Assembly (NCBI GenBank): GCA_018524725.1
Contig: JAEUWP010000028.1
Location: 1-64,000, forward strand
Source: Podaxis mareebaensis
Lineage: Eukaryota; Basidiomycota; Agaricomycetes; Agaricales; Agaricaceae
Length of the DNA stretch: 64,000 bases
Reading direction: 5' to 3'
The translations under genes and the position numbers were made by a program. The notes under the pieces were generated by a model. The model was not told the origin of the DNA and made no database searches. It saw only the letters and a list, made by a program, of their open reading frames with translations. Below, piece after piece: positions 34,311 through 46,400 of this stretch. The first letter of the stretch is position 1. Each line of letters begins with the position of its first letter.

Positions 34311-36799
34311 ATGATACCGTTTCCGAGCGTTGAAAACCAGGATCAACATGATCGAGGTAAGAGCTTTGATTCCCTACTACTCGCGTGCGCTAATTGACCC
34401 TGCCATGCCAGGTGAGGGTTCCTCTAATACCAATAGTACGTAAATCTGTTACATTTCATTCTGAAGGATTACTAGCAAAGCCTGACTTCGTCACTAGACT
34501 CTCAAGCAACGACCGTGTCGGACAAACTCTCAGCTCTACCGCAACATTCAAATCCAACTCCAAGACCGACTCGAGTCTCGCCACCGTCTGCAAGCCCGTT
34601 CCATCGTCGCAGTCTGGATGTGGATCTCCTTAACTTTCCATCCTTGCACATGTCAGAATTTGAAATCTCGCCATTGCGACGGCTGAGAGACAAGTTCGGG
34701 ACTCATACAAGTCATGGAACCGCCCCTCGCATCAGTGCATCCGAGGGGAACTCACCGAATAATGGGAGGATTTCATTTGACAGCGAACATTCGGTGCATG
34801 TGCCTCGTGGTGGAAGACACGGTATGCTCTCGATACATATTTGTCGCCGCCTTACACTAACACCATGCATCACAGCATTAGGACGACGGCAAAGGACAGG
34901 CAGCGACCCACCTCAGTTTCCACCGTCTTCGCTTCGTTCACTGGCTCATGCTACAGATGGTGATACTAGTCCCAGCTATCGCCACCAAGACGGCTTCGGG
35001 TCTCGTTCCCCGTCCAAATCCCATTCGCGGGCCACCTCCCCATTCCGTTTCATTCAGACACTCTCCGCTGGTCTACACAACTGGCATCACCGTCCAGAGC
35101 CAGAAGAACCCTTCGTGCCTATCAACCCATTCAAATCTAAACTTTCGTTCTCCTTCCCAATACCATGGTTCAGGACCGAATCCACCAAGACAGAGCCAGA
35201 TATCGAACTCGCAGAGGCTTCCGTCTCAACCAATTCCAATAGCACGGGCGGCGCAGGCAATTGCGAAGAGGTCCTAATTCTATCATCTATCAAAGACTGT
35301 ATCACACACTCGAAGATCTTTGTGTTGGACGTCCTCCCAAGACTAATCTATCTCAATATATTGCTCCGCCTCCCACTACTGTACTTCTCGCGCGTGGCTC
35401 GCATCTTCCGGGAGGCGGAAGTTAGCAGACCAGATATCCAGAGGATGATCGAAGCTGGACAGAATTGTGCTCCACCACCCAGTTTTGATTCTCATTTAGA
35501 CAATCACATGGCCCATGCGGCACGGCAGCAGCAGCAGCCTCCACCACGTTACGGTCAAGATCAGGGGGCTCCGGGAACTGGATATGGGCGTGGACGTGGG
35601 AAGGAAAGAGCTGTGCATCCAAGCCCAAGCCCCAGCGCAGCAGCTGGTATAGGTATAGCGGCGCATGTTGGTGTAGCCGCCGCAACGGCTGGACAAGTGC
35701 CTCTGGGCAATGCTGAGCCACCATGTCCATTACCAATCATGACACCAACGTTGAAGCGGTTCAAGGACTCTTGGGAGGCTTTCATTGATTCGTTACTGAG
35801 GGAGTGGAAGACTTTGAACGTGGTCTCTGCTTTACTCGCTTCGTGAGTGATTTTATTGAGTTGGTAGCCAAATATATGCTAATACGCTTGTGGTACCTCA
35901 GTGCCATATTAACCATCTTCCAGATCCCGGAAGCCGCCGGAGATCCAGTTACGCGTACCGCAGCGATTTTGTCGCTGATATGTGCATTGATGAGTTTGAC
36001 GTATGGTTGTATGTATATTGTGAGGTTTGGCACGATGAGGACTATGGTCCGTGCGTCGAAATGGGCTGAGGTATGTGACTATGCAGTATTAGATTCCCTC
36101 GAAAGTATTGATATGATCTTGGCTATATCTAGGAAGCTCGGAGGACAAACACTGCAATTCTATGGAACGTCTGGGTCTTGTTGGCCATGCCCGCAGTTTG
36201 GCTTGCTTGGTATGCCCGCACCCCTAATTCTATTTAAAGACCTCTTCAGAGCTAACATTTACCCCAATAGGTCAATGGTCATTTTCATGGTGGCTATCCT
36301 TTCCTTTGTATGGCGCACCGGGTCCGAATCCGATCCGCCTCAACGACCTCCTCTCGGTCAGACTGCAGCTCTCGGCACACGCGTTGCGATCACATTTGTT
36401 GTCTTCGTTGGCATGATATACCTTATCCTGATCATCCAAACACTGAAAAGTTATGGGATTAATGGGAGCTCGCAGAATATACTTACGAGTCCGCAGACCA
36501 GGCTTGGAGTCCTCGGTACCACTGACCACCACCAACCTGGACGTAGTGGCGAACAAGGTGCTCCAAGCCACGACCGCAGCGGGCTGCTGGAAGCAGCGCT
36601 GGAGAGGAGAGGGAGAGAGAGGACGAGGAGCGATAATGTCAGGCGCGGGAGGAGACGCGAGGCGCCGCCGGAAGTACGTGACCATCATCATCATTATGCC
36701 GATGGTCGTCGGGTTCCTGTCAAAGAAAGTTTCAGAGAGGGTAATGAGTTGGGTTTGTTTTCTACCAATTCGAATTCGAGCATGGTGAAGACGGGGTAG
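34311..36799 (+). CDS. Conserved basidiomycete transmembrane protein of unknown function
   Basis: Exons 34311-34356, 34412-34435, 34498-34821, 34876-35842, 35902-36070, 36133-36209 and 36271-36799 give 711 residues. The first ~250 residues are polar and Ser/Pro rich. A Gln/Pro/Gly-rich low-complexity linker follows, then KRFKDSWEAFIDSLLREWKT and membrane segments SAILTIFQI, ILSLICALMSLTYGCMYIV, WNVWVLLAMPAVWLAW with SMVIFMVAILSFVWRTG, and ITFVVFVGMIYLILIIQTL. The C-terminus is hydrophilic and rich in Arg and His. The exon joins in the membrane part restore WAEEARRTNTAILWN and LAWSMVIF, which supports them; the first two exons are less certain. An ATG-MIEVRV start with another frame is possible. 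Confidence 0.7.
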
Positions 36800-38300
36800 T
36801 GGACGCTGATAGACTTGGTATATATCTCATGGGATTGATTCACGTATGATCGTCATTAATGACGGCAATGAAAGCCGTAGAATATAACTCAATACTCATC
36901 GGAGAGTATATGTACTTGAAAGCTACACAACGTAACTACGGGTGCATGTCAGCAGATAGAAACGAGGAGTAGTGACGACGAACAAACAGGTTAAAGCTAA
37001 AATTTAGCTGAGAACATTGATTGATCATAAGATCCTTAGCTTCCTTTCGTTCCTTGCTGGAAGGATCATCTAAACGACCAACGTGGTCGGACTGAAGCCC
37101 CGCTAAAGACGGACGCTATCGCACTCGCACGCCATAGTAATCAGGCGGGTGCTTCTCACTAGCATCTGGCCAGATAATGCACGATAACCAAGTGCCATTC
37201 GCGACGCCTTCTCGCTTTGTTTACTCCCGCCGCCCTGAGCCGCTCCTTCACTTTGGCCAATGCTTAAATTCGACCATCCTCATATTGTTCAACCTGAGCG
37301 AAGTCGGTGTGTTCACACTTGTCACAGAAGATGTCCGTATTTTAAACACAAGGTAGACGGTACCCTCTGCAGTGGATCTAGGCCGCGTTTCCATTAAATT
37401 CCCTTTCTACCTAGAAGCAATCAATATCAAAGCAGCGGCGAGAGGCCCGCGGATCAAAGCTTTTTAGGTCTCTCTTCATTGATGGAACTAAAGCACGAGG
37501 AAAACCTGGTCATGTTGAGCTTCGTGCGTTTCTACGTTATCCATTTCTGTGGTCCTGACTGAAGCGACGGGCCGGTCAAGCACATCAGTATCACCAAGAG
37601 CGTTCGGCAAGTTCTGCCTGTTGGAAGGACAAAAACAGAAGAATGTATTGGAAGGCAAAAGAGTGAGGAATACAGGTATTGACCCTACTGTATTTATAGT
37701 AAGGACGAACAATGAGGTGGCACAAACACCTACGCAAGTGGCTCAGAATAATGAGCGCGCACATCGGTCATTTCTAGGATTGTCCGATCCGGAATTCCAA
37801 CACTGTCAGAGACTCACCGACATCCTTCTCGTAAAAAAAACAGACTTAAATGTTAAACGAGCATATGACTGACCTTAACAGGACACATGTTTATTTCAGT
37901 GGCGTAGCTGGAAATCAACACTACATGTGATTCCGGGAAAGGACCATAGACTGCCGACTGTTCTACCGGTGGAGGTCGAACATTGCTCAAATGTGTACAT
38001 GGTGTTTACACGCTCAAATCTGTACGTAACTGTGGCTTCCCAGAAAGCCATGCTTCGCCCCCTGCAGTGGTAGTGCCACATGGAAGATTAACATCAGTTA
38101 GCACTTAAATACTCAAGCTTCTCAGCTTCAAAGCATCAAGGCCACATGAGTTGATTGGCCCCTCATGGTTTCACATCTGAGGCCTTGACAACACCTCCCC
38201 TTCTCGTTGAATTAACCTTTCAGCGGCCCGTGTGACGGTATATAGTGCTAGACTGCTTCCAAATCTTCGATTTCCCTCGTTCGTTCGCTGAGCTCTGCCC
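36800..38300. other. Intergenic region
   Basis: About 1.5 kb with only short frames (for example 37549-37872 plus, 107 codons) lacking family resemblance. The last ~200 bases are promoter/leader of the DUF6533 gene. Confidence 0.4.
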
Positions 38301-39642
38301 ATGGACGCTCATAACGCAAGGTGGCTTGGTTCGGGGATCGAGCTTTCCCGGATCGTTTGTCTCATCTCGGGAACAATATTGGTGAGTCTGGTGAAGCATA
38401 TCATCTGTATGTCGAGCTAAGGCAGAAAAGATTTTTGATTATCTTTGCACCTTGCACCAAGAGGTATTTCACATCTTCTGTCGAACTGCCTTTGTCGTAA
38501 TATAACGGCATCTTTAAAGGTCAACTTGATATGGAAACGAAGACTCGGGAATTTTGCCACCGTCTTATTCCTATTAAACCGCTATATACCATATATTTAC
38601 GTGTTTTCTGTCCTCAAGGGTAAGTCGGCTCTTAGTTTATTTAGTACCGGGTCCTAATAAACACCAACTCAGAATACTGGATCACTGCACAATCCCAAGA
38701 GGTGAATCATATCCAATCGGTCGTATATTCTCACTCACCCGTTGCATTGCCTCTTACCTCAGGCCTGTAAAAATTGGGACATTATAAATGCCGGTGAGTC
38801 GCTAAATGTCGGACAATAGTGTGAAAAATGCTCCTTATCACAACGACCCACGTAGTCGTCGTCACCGTTGGTATCACGACATGCGAGCGTGGGTTTCGCC
38901 ATTGTTCAGATTGTTGGCCACCTTACCCAGCTGCAACGCACGGATTAGTGATTCTCGCCTTGCGAACTTGGGCTATTTGGCAGCTAAGTCGGTCGATCCT
39001 GCTCATCCTAGCAGTGGCTGCGTGTATCAAGGTTCCGTTGATACTCGTGTCCATATGTCAGATATACAAGAACGTCCACTGTGAGTGTATTGAGGAGGCA
39101 AATGGAAGCAATAGGTTGACACAAATTTTTCAGACATTAATATTTCACCGACGGAAGTTGTCTGCATTAGTCCAATACTTGGACCTTGGTCATGGGAGAC
39201 TTTGGTCTTTGCAGTGATCTTGGCCGTTGAGACCTGTAAGTGCTCTCTTAGAGCGGATGGACTACACGAACAATTGCTGAGTAACGGAACCAGTAATTGC
39301 AGTGTTGACTCTGATAAAAGCCGTCGAAGGTAACGTCGTTTTCAGCTGGAGTAACTCAGAATTTTTCTTGACCAATCATTGCAGCTCGACAGTCCGCCTC
39401 AAGATGGTACTTCAAGATTCACTACATGGGCATGTCGCACTAATAAACAACACCACTATCTTCTGGTCTGACTACTTGATAGGAATCATATACTACTTCT
39501 ACAATCTCCGTAAGTGCATAACTTTATCTAAAGAAGTATAACGAGAGCCATAACAAACACAGTCATGAGTATCATCAACGTGATTGGAACCGTCTATCTT
39601 CATGTACGGATGAATCCTGTACTAGGAGGCCGCACTCGCTGA
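38301..39642 (+). CDS. DUF6533-family multi-pass membrane protein
   Basis: Twelve exons: 38301-38381, 38431-38463, 38520-38619, 38673-38701, 38763-38793, 38856-38888, 38949-39080, 39134-39235, 39294-39329, 39385-39429, 39483-39509 and 39563-39642, giving 242 residues. DUF6533 motifs: IFDYLCTLHQEV, WKRRLGNFATVLFLLNRYIP, LILALRTWAIW, then WSWETLVFAVILAVE and GIIYYFYNLLMSIINV. Exons 1-7 equal in length the seven visible exons of the paralogue at 1-809. The tenth intron (39430-39482) must start with GC (GCATGT) to keep the reading frame and the GIIYY motif; with a GT-only rule the frame would stop at about 39444. The C-terminus is shorter than in many relatives, so late-stage decay is possible. 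Confidence 0.7.
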
Positions 39643-40418
39643 CCAAAATGCTCCGTAGAACATGGGCATTCTGTCTTTTGCTCTGTGAGAAAGGATCATA
39701 TCGATTATGGCGCTAATTGGCTGCTAAAACACGGTGTTTGCGGAACAGATTGCAAGGAGTCCTTCAATCCGTCCTTTGTAACCGCGTCATCTTCCTTGCT
39801 CGAGAACCGTCCGAATTGGTATTTGGGACCACTCAAACTGGCACCAGGTTCCTTGCGAGGCGTGAATTATAAAGCATGGGCCGAGAATGGGCCGAGCGTT
39901 GACCATCTCTTCTTTCCAAGCGATCCTTTACTATTTAACAGAATGCCGGGACTCCGACACGCAGGGCGAATTGACGTGCTACATGTAATTGTATTGGATC
40001 GCGTTCATGAATAGCAGGCAGCTGGTCTGCATACACATATCTTCTGCTGGGATCTTTCAGCAGACAGTCAAATACTCGTTTGGGAGCAAGAACTTCAGTA
40101 TGTCAACCCGGCTGATCAGTCCCACGGTGGGCTCACAGATTGCGGGTGTGCTGTGGGCCTAAAGAGTGGGAATGACAACTTGAAGGACATAATCATTCCA
40201 ATCCAAAGTGATATAGACATTCGGAGTCGAGTTAATCATCCACATGAGTTTGTCGATTGGCCTGTTTATCACGAGCCGTCAACACGTTCAGGCAATATCC
40301 AATGAACACTTCAAAAAACCTTCCGTGGCCTGGTCGATTTAGGTACACACAGGTATTTTCTCGGGGATACATTGTAAATCTCCATTGTTGGGTTGTCAGA
40401 TCGAGAAACGACAATGTA
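39643..40418. other. Intergenic region
   Basis: One unexplained plus-strand frame of 109 codons (39685-40014) without recognisable domain; otherwise nothing seen. Confidence 0.35.
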
Positions 40419-41788
40419 TCACCAGTCGGCAAATCCAACAAGTTTCCCATCCCAACTCCACCAAATCATTTCATCGTCCTCATGAACCGGTGGTGTCTCA
40501 ACTCGGTGTTCTGGTTCTCCCAGTCCATTCCTTGCCGTCACCCAGACACCTTCCACCCGCTTCTTCCTTGACGGACGATCGTCATTCGAAGACCATGACT
40601 CTTCGAGGAAATCTGCCAAAGCAGCTTCCATTTGTTTCGTAATATTTTGTCGAGGTATCCAGGCTGGGTGCATGAATCGTCTTGGGGCACGTATCAGGAT
40701 GTGTGTCTGCGACGGCGCTAAGACAATGAAAGGTATAAGAACTCGGGATGAGCAAGGGAAAGAATTATTCAGGCGTACACATTTCATTGGAGATCGCATG
40801 GCTCTCCGCGTCTGCAGACGCGAGGGTGCGCGATAATAGTCGATCTGCCATTTGCAGAAATCGCTGTTCTTCGGCATAGGATTGATGTGGTGAAGATGGC
40901 GGTGAATAATTATGATCCGCGTTTTCCTGGTTCGAATCATCCTCATCCGCATCGTCATCGCTGTCATCGTCCCCACTTTCTTCTTCTTCGTCCTCTTCTT
41001 CTTCGCCTTCTGCTTCCTCACTCTCTTCTCCCTCCTCTTCTTCTTCACTGCCACCCTCGGAATTTGAATCAATTTCTTCGCCTGTGCCATCATCCTCACT
41101 ATCTTCGGGGAGCTCCTCCCCACTACCCTCTTCTTCATTTTCGTCATCGCTCGTATCCTCATTGCGCTGGCCCCAAACGCGTGTGGCAAAGTTATCCACG
41201 CCGTAAATGACTTTTGACTTCGGGGTCCCCAAGCTCGGACCAACAAGGATCGCAAGATACGCGCGGCTAGTTGTCTGATTTTTGGCAGGCATACCCTTGG
41301 CGAGAGCGGTTGAAAGTGCAGAGAATGTCGTTACAAGATGAGACGTGAGTGTATCATATGAAGACAACAAATCGGTCTTCAATTTTGCGGCTTTCGTGTT
41401 GCTCTAGTGAAACCACGATAAGATTCTTGAAATACAGGAAGGGCAAATCTGCCACATGCGTACCTTTCCCCTTGTTATCCTTGCAAGCTGAATAATGGGA
41501 CTGACAATCATTAGATAACAGAACTAAGATTTCATCTCAAGATGAAGAGACAGACAGAGGAATCTGATTCTTGAGAAATAGGACATGTCCGAGTAGGCTT
41601 GTCGCTAGTCTTGCAGCAATGGTATCCGTTAGGACATCAACATCCAGAACGACGACAGGTAGCCTCGACGATGTCTGAGAAGCGACTTGGATAGGGGCAT
41701 AATTTTGAGTGGATCCCTTGCATGTCCCGGAGATTGGGGTCTGAGTGTTCTGAGATGGTGGAGGTTCAGAAAGGGATACAGGTGCCAT
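40419..41788 (-). CDS. Conserved acidic protein of unknown function (distant resemblance to HORMA/p31comet-type folds considered)
   Basis: Exons 41788-41556, 41500-41464, 41403-40779 and 40717-40419 give 397 residues. The N-terminal third has LATSLLGHVLFLKNQIPLPI followed by KAAKLKTDLLSSYDTLTSHL; then SRAYLAILVGPSLGTPKSKV, a strand-rich block. Residues about 190-285 are almost all Glu, Asp and Ser. The C-terminal part has THILIRAPRRFMHPAWIPRQ and ends MIWWSWDGKLVGFADW. The joins restore a continuous conserved-looking protein: the first donor is GTCTGT and the third is GTACGC. The pattern of a helical start, an ILVGPS-type strand and a Trp-rich end recalls Mad2-binding HORMA-like proteins, but this is an inference without a decisive motif. 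The acidic stretch suggests a nuclear or chromatin-associated protein. Confidence 0.6.
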
Positions 41789-42271
41789 TTATATATGTCG
41801 GGTTTGAGAGCGAATCACCTCGGACGTGCGAGCCAGAACCGCGTCTCACGTGGATGTTCTCACAGAGTGGGCCTACCACTTCCAAGTCTTCAGGTCAAAG
41901 TCCCAAGGCTTTGGCGAAGGCCTGCCCCTTTCGCAAACCTATGAGGTTGTTTATATCTGTCGGAGTAGCGTGCTTATATCATAGGAATCCCAAGCTTTGA
42001 AATCGGTAAACAAAATGAGGCTGGCCGCTGACCGACAAGCGCGCTTCGTCCCCTGCGCTCGCAAAACATTCCGTGATGATAAACGATTCAAGAGTCCAGC
42101 GTCTACTTATCGACCTCGAAGCCACATCATGCCATTTATCTGGCTGGATGTCGTCCAGACACTGCTCCCCAATCCACTTGAAGAGAACACCCTTGCTTCG
42201 AAAACATGAACTTTCTAATGAAGAACTGGTTGCGCTTCCTATACCTACATCTGTAAGTCTTTCCTGCATTC
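41789..42271. other. Intergenic region
   Basis: Promoter of the acidic-protein gene and 3' flank of the F-box-like gene. A 104-codon minus-strand frame (42293-41979) overlaps the F-box 3' exon in a different frame and is not supported as a gene. Confidence 0.35.
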
Positions 42272-43234
42272 TTATCTCCTCCCACCTAAACATACGTATG
42301 AGCTTGTAAGTATCAAAGAAAACTGAACAGAACCCTCACCAAAGATTGCCATTTCCTGCTGTTCCTTCAACTCGACCTTCCTCCAAACAGTTATCCCCGT
42401 CCTGATCTCCTCTTCCCATTCTGCCTGGAGATTTCCAGACCTCGAAGGTAGCACATGTATCTTCTGCGAGATGTCCAGGCTCGCTACCCACGACAGCGTT
42501 TCAACACGTTGCGACGGCGTCAATACATCCACCATCAAGATCAAAACACAAAAGATATCGCGTACAGGAGCTGCACGCAATGCCTGAACAAGCATTTGAA
42601 GATCTTGCGATGGAGACCCATCATAAGCGACGGCCAAATACGCGAGGCGGACAAAACGCTTAATATTTTTCAGGATGTTATATCCCGTGGAACAATCAAG
42701 TCGAAGATGGGTAACTTTCGACAGAAAAGGGGAGGGAAGCGTTGTGGTGATGGTATCCATGGGATACATGGACCACTTGTGAGTACGTCCTCTCGCGACC
42801 CATAAATGAAGGTTCTTGTTGGAGGCAGGAGGCATCTCGGGTGATGGGGCGAGATCAAAGCTCGCGTTTTGCCCGAAGGGCGCTCTGATGAGCCATAGCA
42901 GGTTTTCTTCATGGACCGAGATATATTCCAGGTTTTCGCATGCGTTGAATATGTCGACCACGACGTTGGAGATAGGTTTCACCCAGAGGCCGTAAACATA
43001 AAGACAGGCCGGAGGAACAGCGAGAGAGTCATAACGTCTCCTCGCGACGGCGTGGTAGAAGGAGGAGATTGATGATTGTGTCTCGAGCACTACCGTGGAG
43101 TATAAATATGGAAGTGCCAGTCGCCGTGTCCAAGAGGACACTAGACACAATGCCAGACAAAACTGCCTGGATACCGCACATCCGCGATGAAGTACGTGTT
43201 CAACAACTTCTGGAGGTAGAGACTGGGAAAGCAT
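42272..43234 (-). CDS. F-box-like / leucine-rich protein
   Basis: Exons 43234-42340 and 42285-42272. The start chosen (43234) gives MLSQSLPPEVVEHVLHR, the usual short F-box-like opening; an in-frame ATG at 43318 adds 28 residues. Next come CLVSSWTRRLALPYLYSTVV and repeated short leucine-rich segments (VTHLRLDCSTGYN, RLAYLAVAYDG), the common plan of basidiomycete F-box/LRR proteins that select substrates for SCF ubiquitin ligases. The 54-bp 3' intron (42339-42286) is in frame and free of stops, so either a spliced end (FGGRR) or a retained version with 18 extra residues is possible. Not a strong match to any named F-box gene. Confidence 0.7.
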   Translation of the reverse strand: MLSQSLPPEVVEHVLHRGCAVSRQFCLALCLVSSWTRRLALPYLYSTVVLETQSSISSFYHAVARRRYDSLAVPPACLYVYGLWVKPISNVVVDIFNACENLEYISVHEENLLWLIRAPFGQNASFDLAPSPEMPPASNKNLHLWVARGRTHKWSMYPMDTITTTLPSPFLSKVTHLRLDCSTGYNILKNIKRFVRLAYLAVAYDGSPSQDLQMLVQALRAAPVRDIFCVLILMVDVLTPSQRVETLSWVASLDISQKIHVLPSRSGNLQAEWEEEIRTGITVWRKVELKEQQEMAIFGEGSVQFSLILTSSYVCLGGRR

Positions 43235-43488
43235 TAGAGAACTTGCACAAAATCGGTGTAAGGAGCGCAAGGTGCATGGTACTCTCGACGGCAAGTCTTC
43301 GAAATTTACGTAATTCACGCGGTGATTTCAAGCCGATACTGTATAGACTAGCATATAGGCATTTGGGGGTTCTTTTCAGATCACCAAGATGTAGGCTAGA
43401 AAGCAAATAACTCCATTAATATTAGATAGAATGTACGAAACAAGAACAACCCGAGCATTAGATGTAATGTCTAACAAAATCAATGGAT

Positions 43489-46400
43489 TCAGGTTTTCTT
43501 TTTCGTTGTTTTTGTTTTTGTGGTAGTCGCAGCTTTCTTCTTCTTTGGAGCTTGTATGAGCTTGTCCCCAGATAGATCATCCGAAGTGTCCTTCTCCTTG
43601 ACTTCTTCCTCTTCCTCATCCTCAATATCATCGATCTAAGCGGTGTTAATTGGATCCCTGAATACAGATACCTGCGTAGATAGCACTTACAAAGGCTTCC
43701 TCGAGATCGGGGGCGGGTCCTCCAGAAAGCTTCTTCGGCACCTTACCGAGGTCTTGTGCCTTATGGAAAGGTATTGGATGCTCCGACGAATTATACCTGA
43801 AGGAATTCGATCAGTGAAAATCCGGGATGGAGGTCCAAGACCAAACCCACTTTCTTGTAAACGACGTCTTCGTGGCAGCCGTTATCTTCACATCCTTATA
43901 ATCCCCAACCCCCAGTTCAACAATCGTATCCCAGTCTTCCTTTGACAGGTAATATTCGTCCATTCGCTCAATCACTTCATCCACAGCGCTCTTTCAATGA
44001 TTATGAGCGGTGTCTAGAAGCACGGGAGGTTAATCAGACTTACGGCGCCAATGTCCATCAAAGGTTTCACGATGTGCGGGAACAATGAGGGGATATACGA
44101 CTGGCGAATTTCCGCCTTGTCACCAGAAACTTTCAGCCTCATCCGTACTTGTACATCGACAAGCTGACGCGCCAACTTGTTCTGCTTAGAGTTTTGCCCA
44201 AGCCACCTGCATCATGGAATCAGCTTTATGGGCGATGATATCAAACAACTGATACCCCTTACTGAGGGAATGTCATGGAGTTCGGGCCACCGTAGTGCGC
44301 CCCGGCGCCATATAGGCATGATGCGGGCTTCACGGTGGAACAAACGGCATGAAGTGGCATGAGGCTCCAGTGCTGTTCGGGCCTTCGCCACAATTAATAA
44401 CCCACATACAGAACAGGAAGGACCCCAAGACCTACCCGTGAATGAGACTATCGATCAAGTCGGCGTCGGATATTGATGATGCAGCTTGCTCCATCAGTTC
44501 AAGGTGTTTCAGCTCCTTTTCGGGTCCGTCCATATTTCGGACCCTTGCTGGTTGGGTCTTAAGATAGTTTTCCTATGATATATGCTCCATAAGAACAATC
44601 TACGAGTTCAATATCACAACCAAATACCTGGATGAACAAGGGAACGAAAGAGTGATCTTGAAAGTACAGCTCTATCTTGTCACTGAGTGTCTCCCTTGCG
44701 GTAGAGGAGAACAAGTAAGGCCCGAGTATCTTTGACGTGATATCAAATGGGGTCATAATTGCGTATTTCTCGTTCATCTTCACGCTATTCACATACTTAA
44801 TGAGTACATTGAACAGAACCACGTGTTAATCAGAATACTTACAGTGCCTTGCTCTCGTCGAAGTCCATGGTGTTACTAGATAGCTTCCATGTCGAGAGCA
44901 TATTAAGCACCTGCCGGATATCGGATTGAGCTCCAGTAATGAGCTGATCAATCACGTTTGCCGGAATATTCATCTTTTCTCTGAGAAGAACCATTCAAGG
45001 GATCATATTTCGTTTAAGTAACGGAGTATGAGTTTCTCACTTGTAAACAATGGATAAGATTCGTGAACGGATCATTTGTGCCTGTGGCCTTAAAGAAAGG
45101 GCGTCAGCACTTGAATTTCGCAGGCACCGTTGCTTACTTCTGGAAGTTCAAGCTATATGTAGTTGACATGAGAGGCTTGAGTTTTTGCGCTCCGCGGTCG
45201 TTGGCAATACAGATGATAGGTATCTATCGTTTATTTCATCAACGAACGACATGTAAGGTTAGCAACGCTGGAAGCTGACCTTGGTTTTCTTGATTAAAGC
45301 GTTCAGGGCTCCGACCCCACCTCGATCACCCGCCGACATTCCATCGACCTCGTCCATGATCAGGCACGCCCTATCGGTAACGGTCACACCGACGGAATTG
45401 GTTGACTAGAGGACCAGTCAGCACACCCCAGTTGACAAGTAGCAAAGAAACTAACCCCTGCACCCTTAATGAAACCGTCAAGGGACGTATTATTGATATT
45501 CATCCCGTTCTAAAGACCCCGGTGAATCTCAAGGGCATTGACATATTACACCGACGAACCTCAACGAGTTTCTTGCTTCGCGTATCACTAGCATTTAGTT
45601 CAATAGGAGTAAACCCAGCCAATTTGGCACACAGATGGGCACTGGTGGTTTTACCAATCCCAGGTGATCCGGTAATCAATACACCTCGGAACATATTCAT
45701 ACCAGTCTTACCAGGCTTCTTGAAGCCCGCCTTCAGACTATCCGGCCTACAAAGAGACATGCTGAGCATGGAATCAACACCGGGGCTGTGAACGTACCAA
45801 TCCTTTAACCATTGAAGAAGTTTCTCCACTTGACCTTTATTACCACAAATTTCTTTAAGAGATTGTGGGGCGTAACGTGTGGTCCACAACTGCGTCGACG
45901 GGCCCACCACGACCTGAGTCGAGGCCTTCTCACGCTTCTCCATCTCCTTTGCCGTCTTCCGAATCTCCTCTCGCTCTTTCTCCAGCTTCTTCTTGGTCTT
46001 CTCGTCAAGGCCACCCTCGTCTGGACCTTTCCTCGTCGCGATCAGATTCAGGAATTGGTCTTCACTGAGAGTCCTGAGGCCGTGTTTCGCGATGGAAGCG
46101 AGTTTGCCAGGGCCAGGGTTATCTCCTAGGACAACATAACTAGTCTTGCTAGACGGCTGGAGGACGACACGCCTAAAGGTAATGAACACAAAGTAGTAGC
46201 GGGTGAAGTTAAGTGAACGCACCCTCCGAATCGTTTCGCCAAGTCAATCGCTTCCTCCCGCGAAAAACTGCTAAGTTCACCAGTGAAAACGAATGAAAGC
46301 CCCAGCAGGCAGTTGGGGGCACCATTAGGAATCTCCTTGGAGCCCGGCGCTGAAGGTCCTGCAAGTTTCGCAGCCTTCATTGCAACCCAGCTACAATCAC

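Noticed and set aside
34394..34633. 79-codon plus-strand frame overlapping the start of the membrane-protein gene
   Set aside because: Explained by another frame of the same exons; the spliced model reads through without it.
40765..41511. Reading the acidic exon as a separate 205-residue gene starting at 41382
   Set aside because: Upstream exons at 41788-41556 and 41500-41464 and a downstream exon at 40717-40419 splice on in frame to give one coherent protein.
41979..42293. 104-codon minus-strand frame
   Set aside because: It overlaps the spliced 3' exon of the F-box-like gene in another frame; its last part has no conserved motif.
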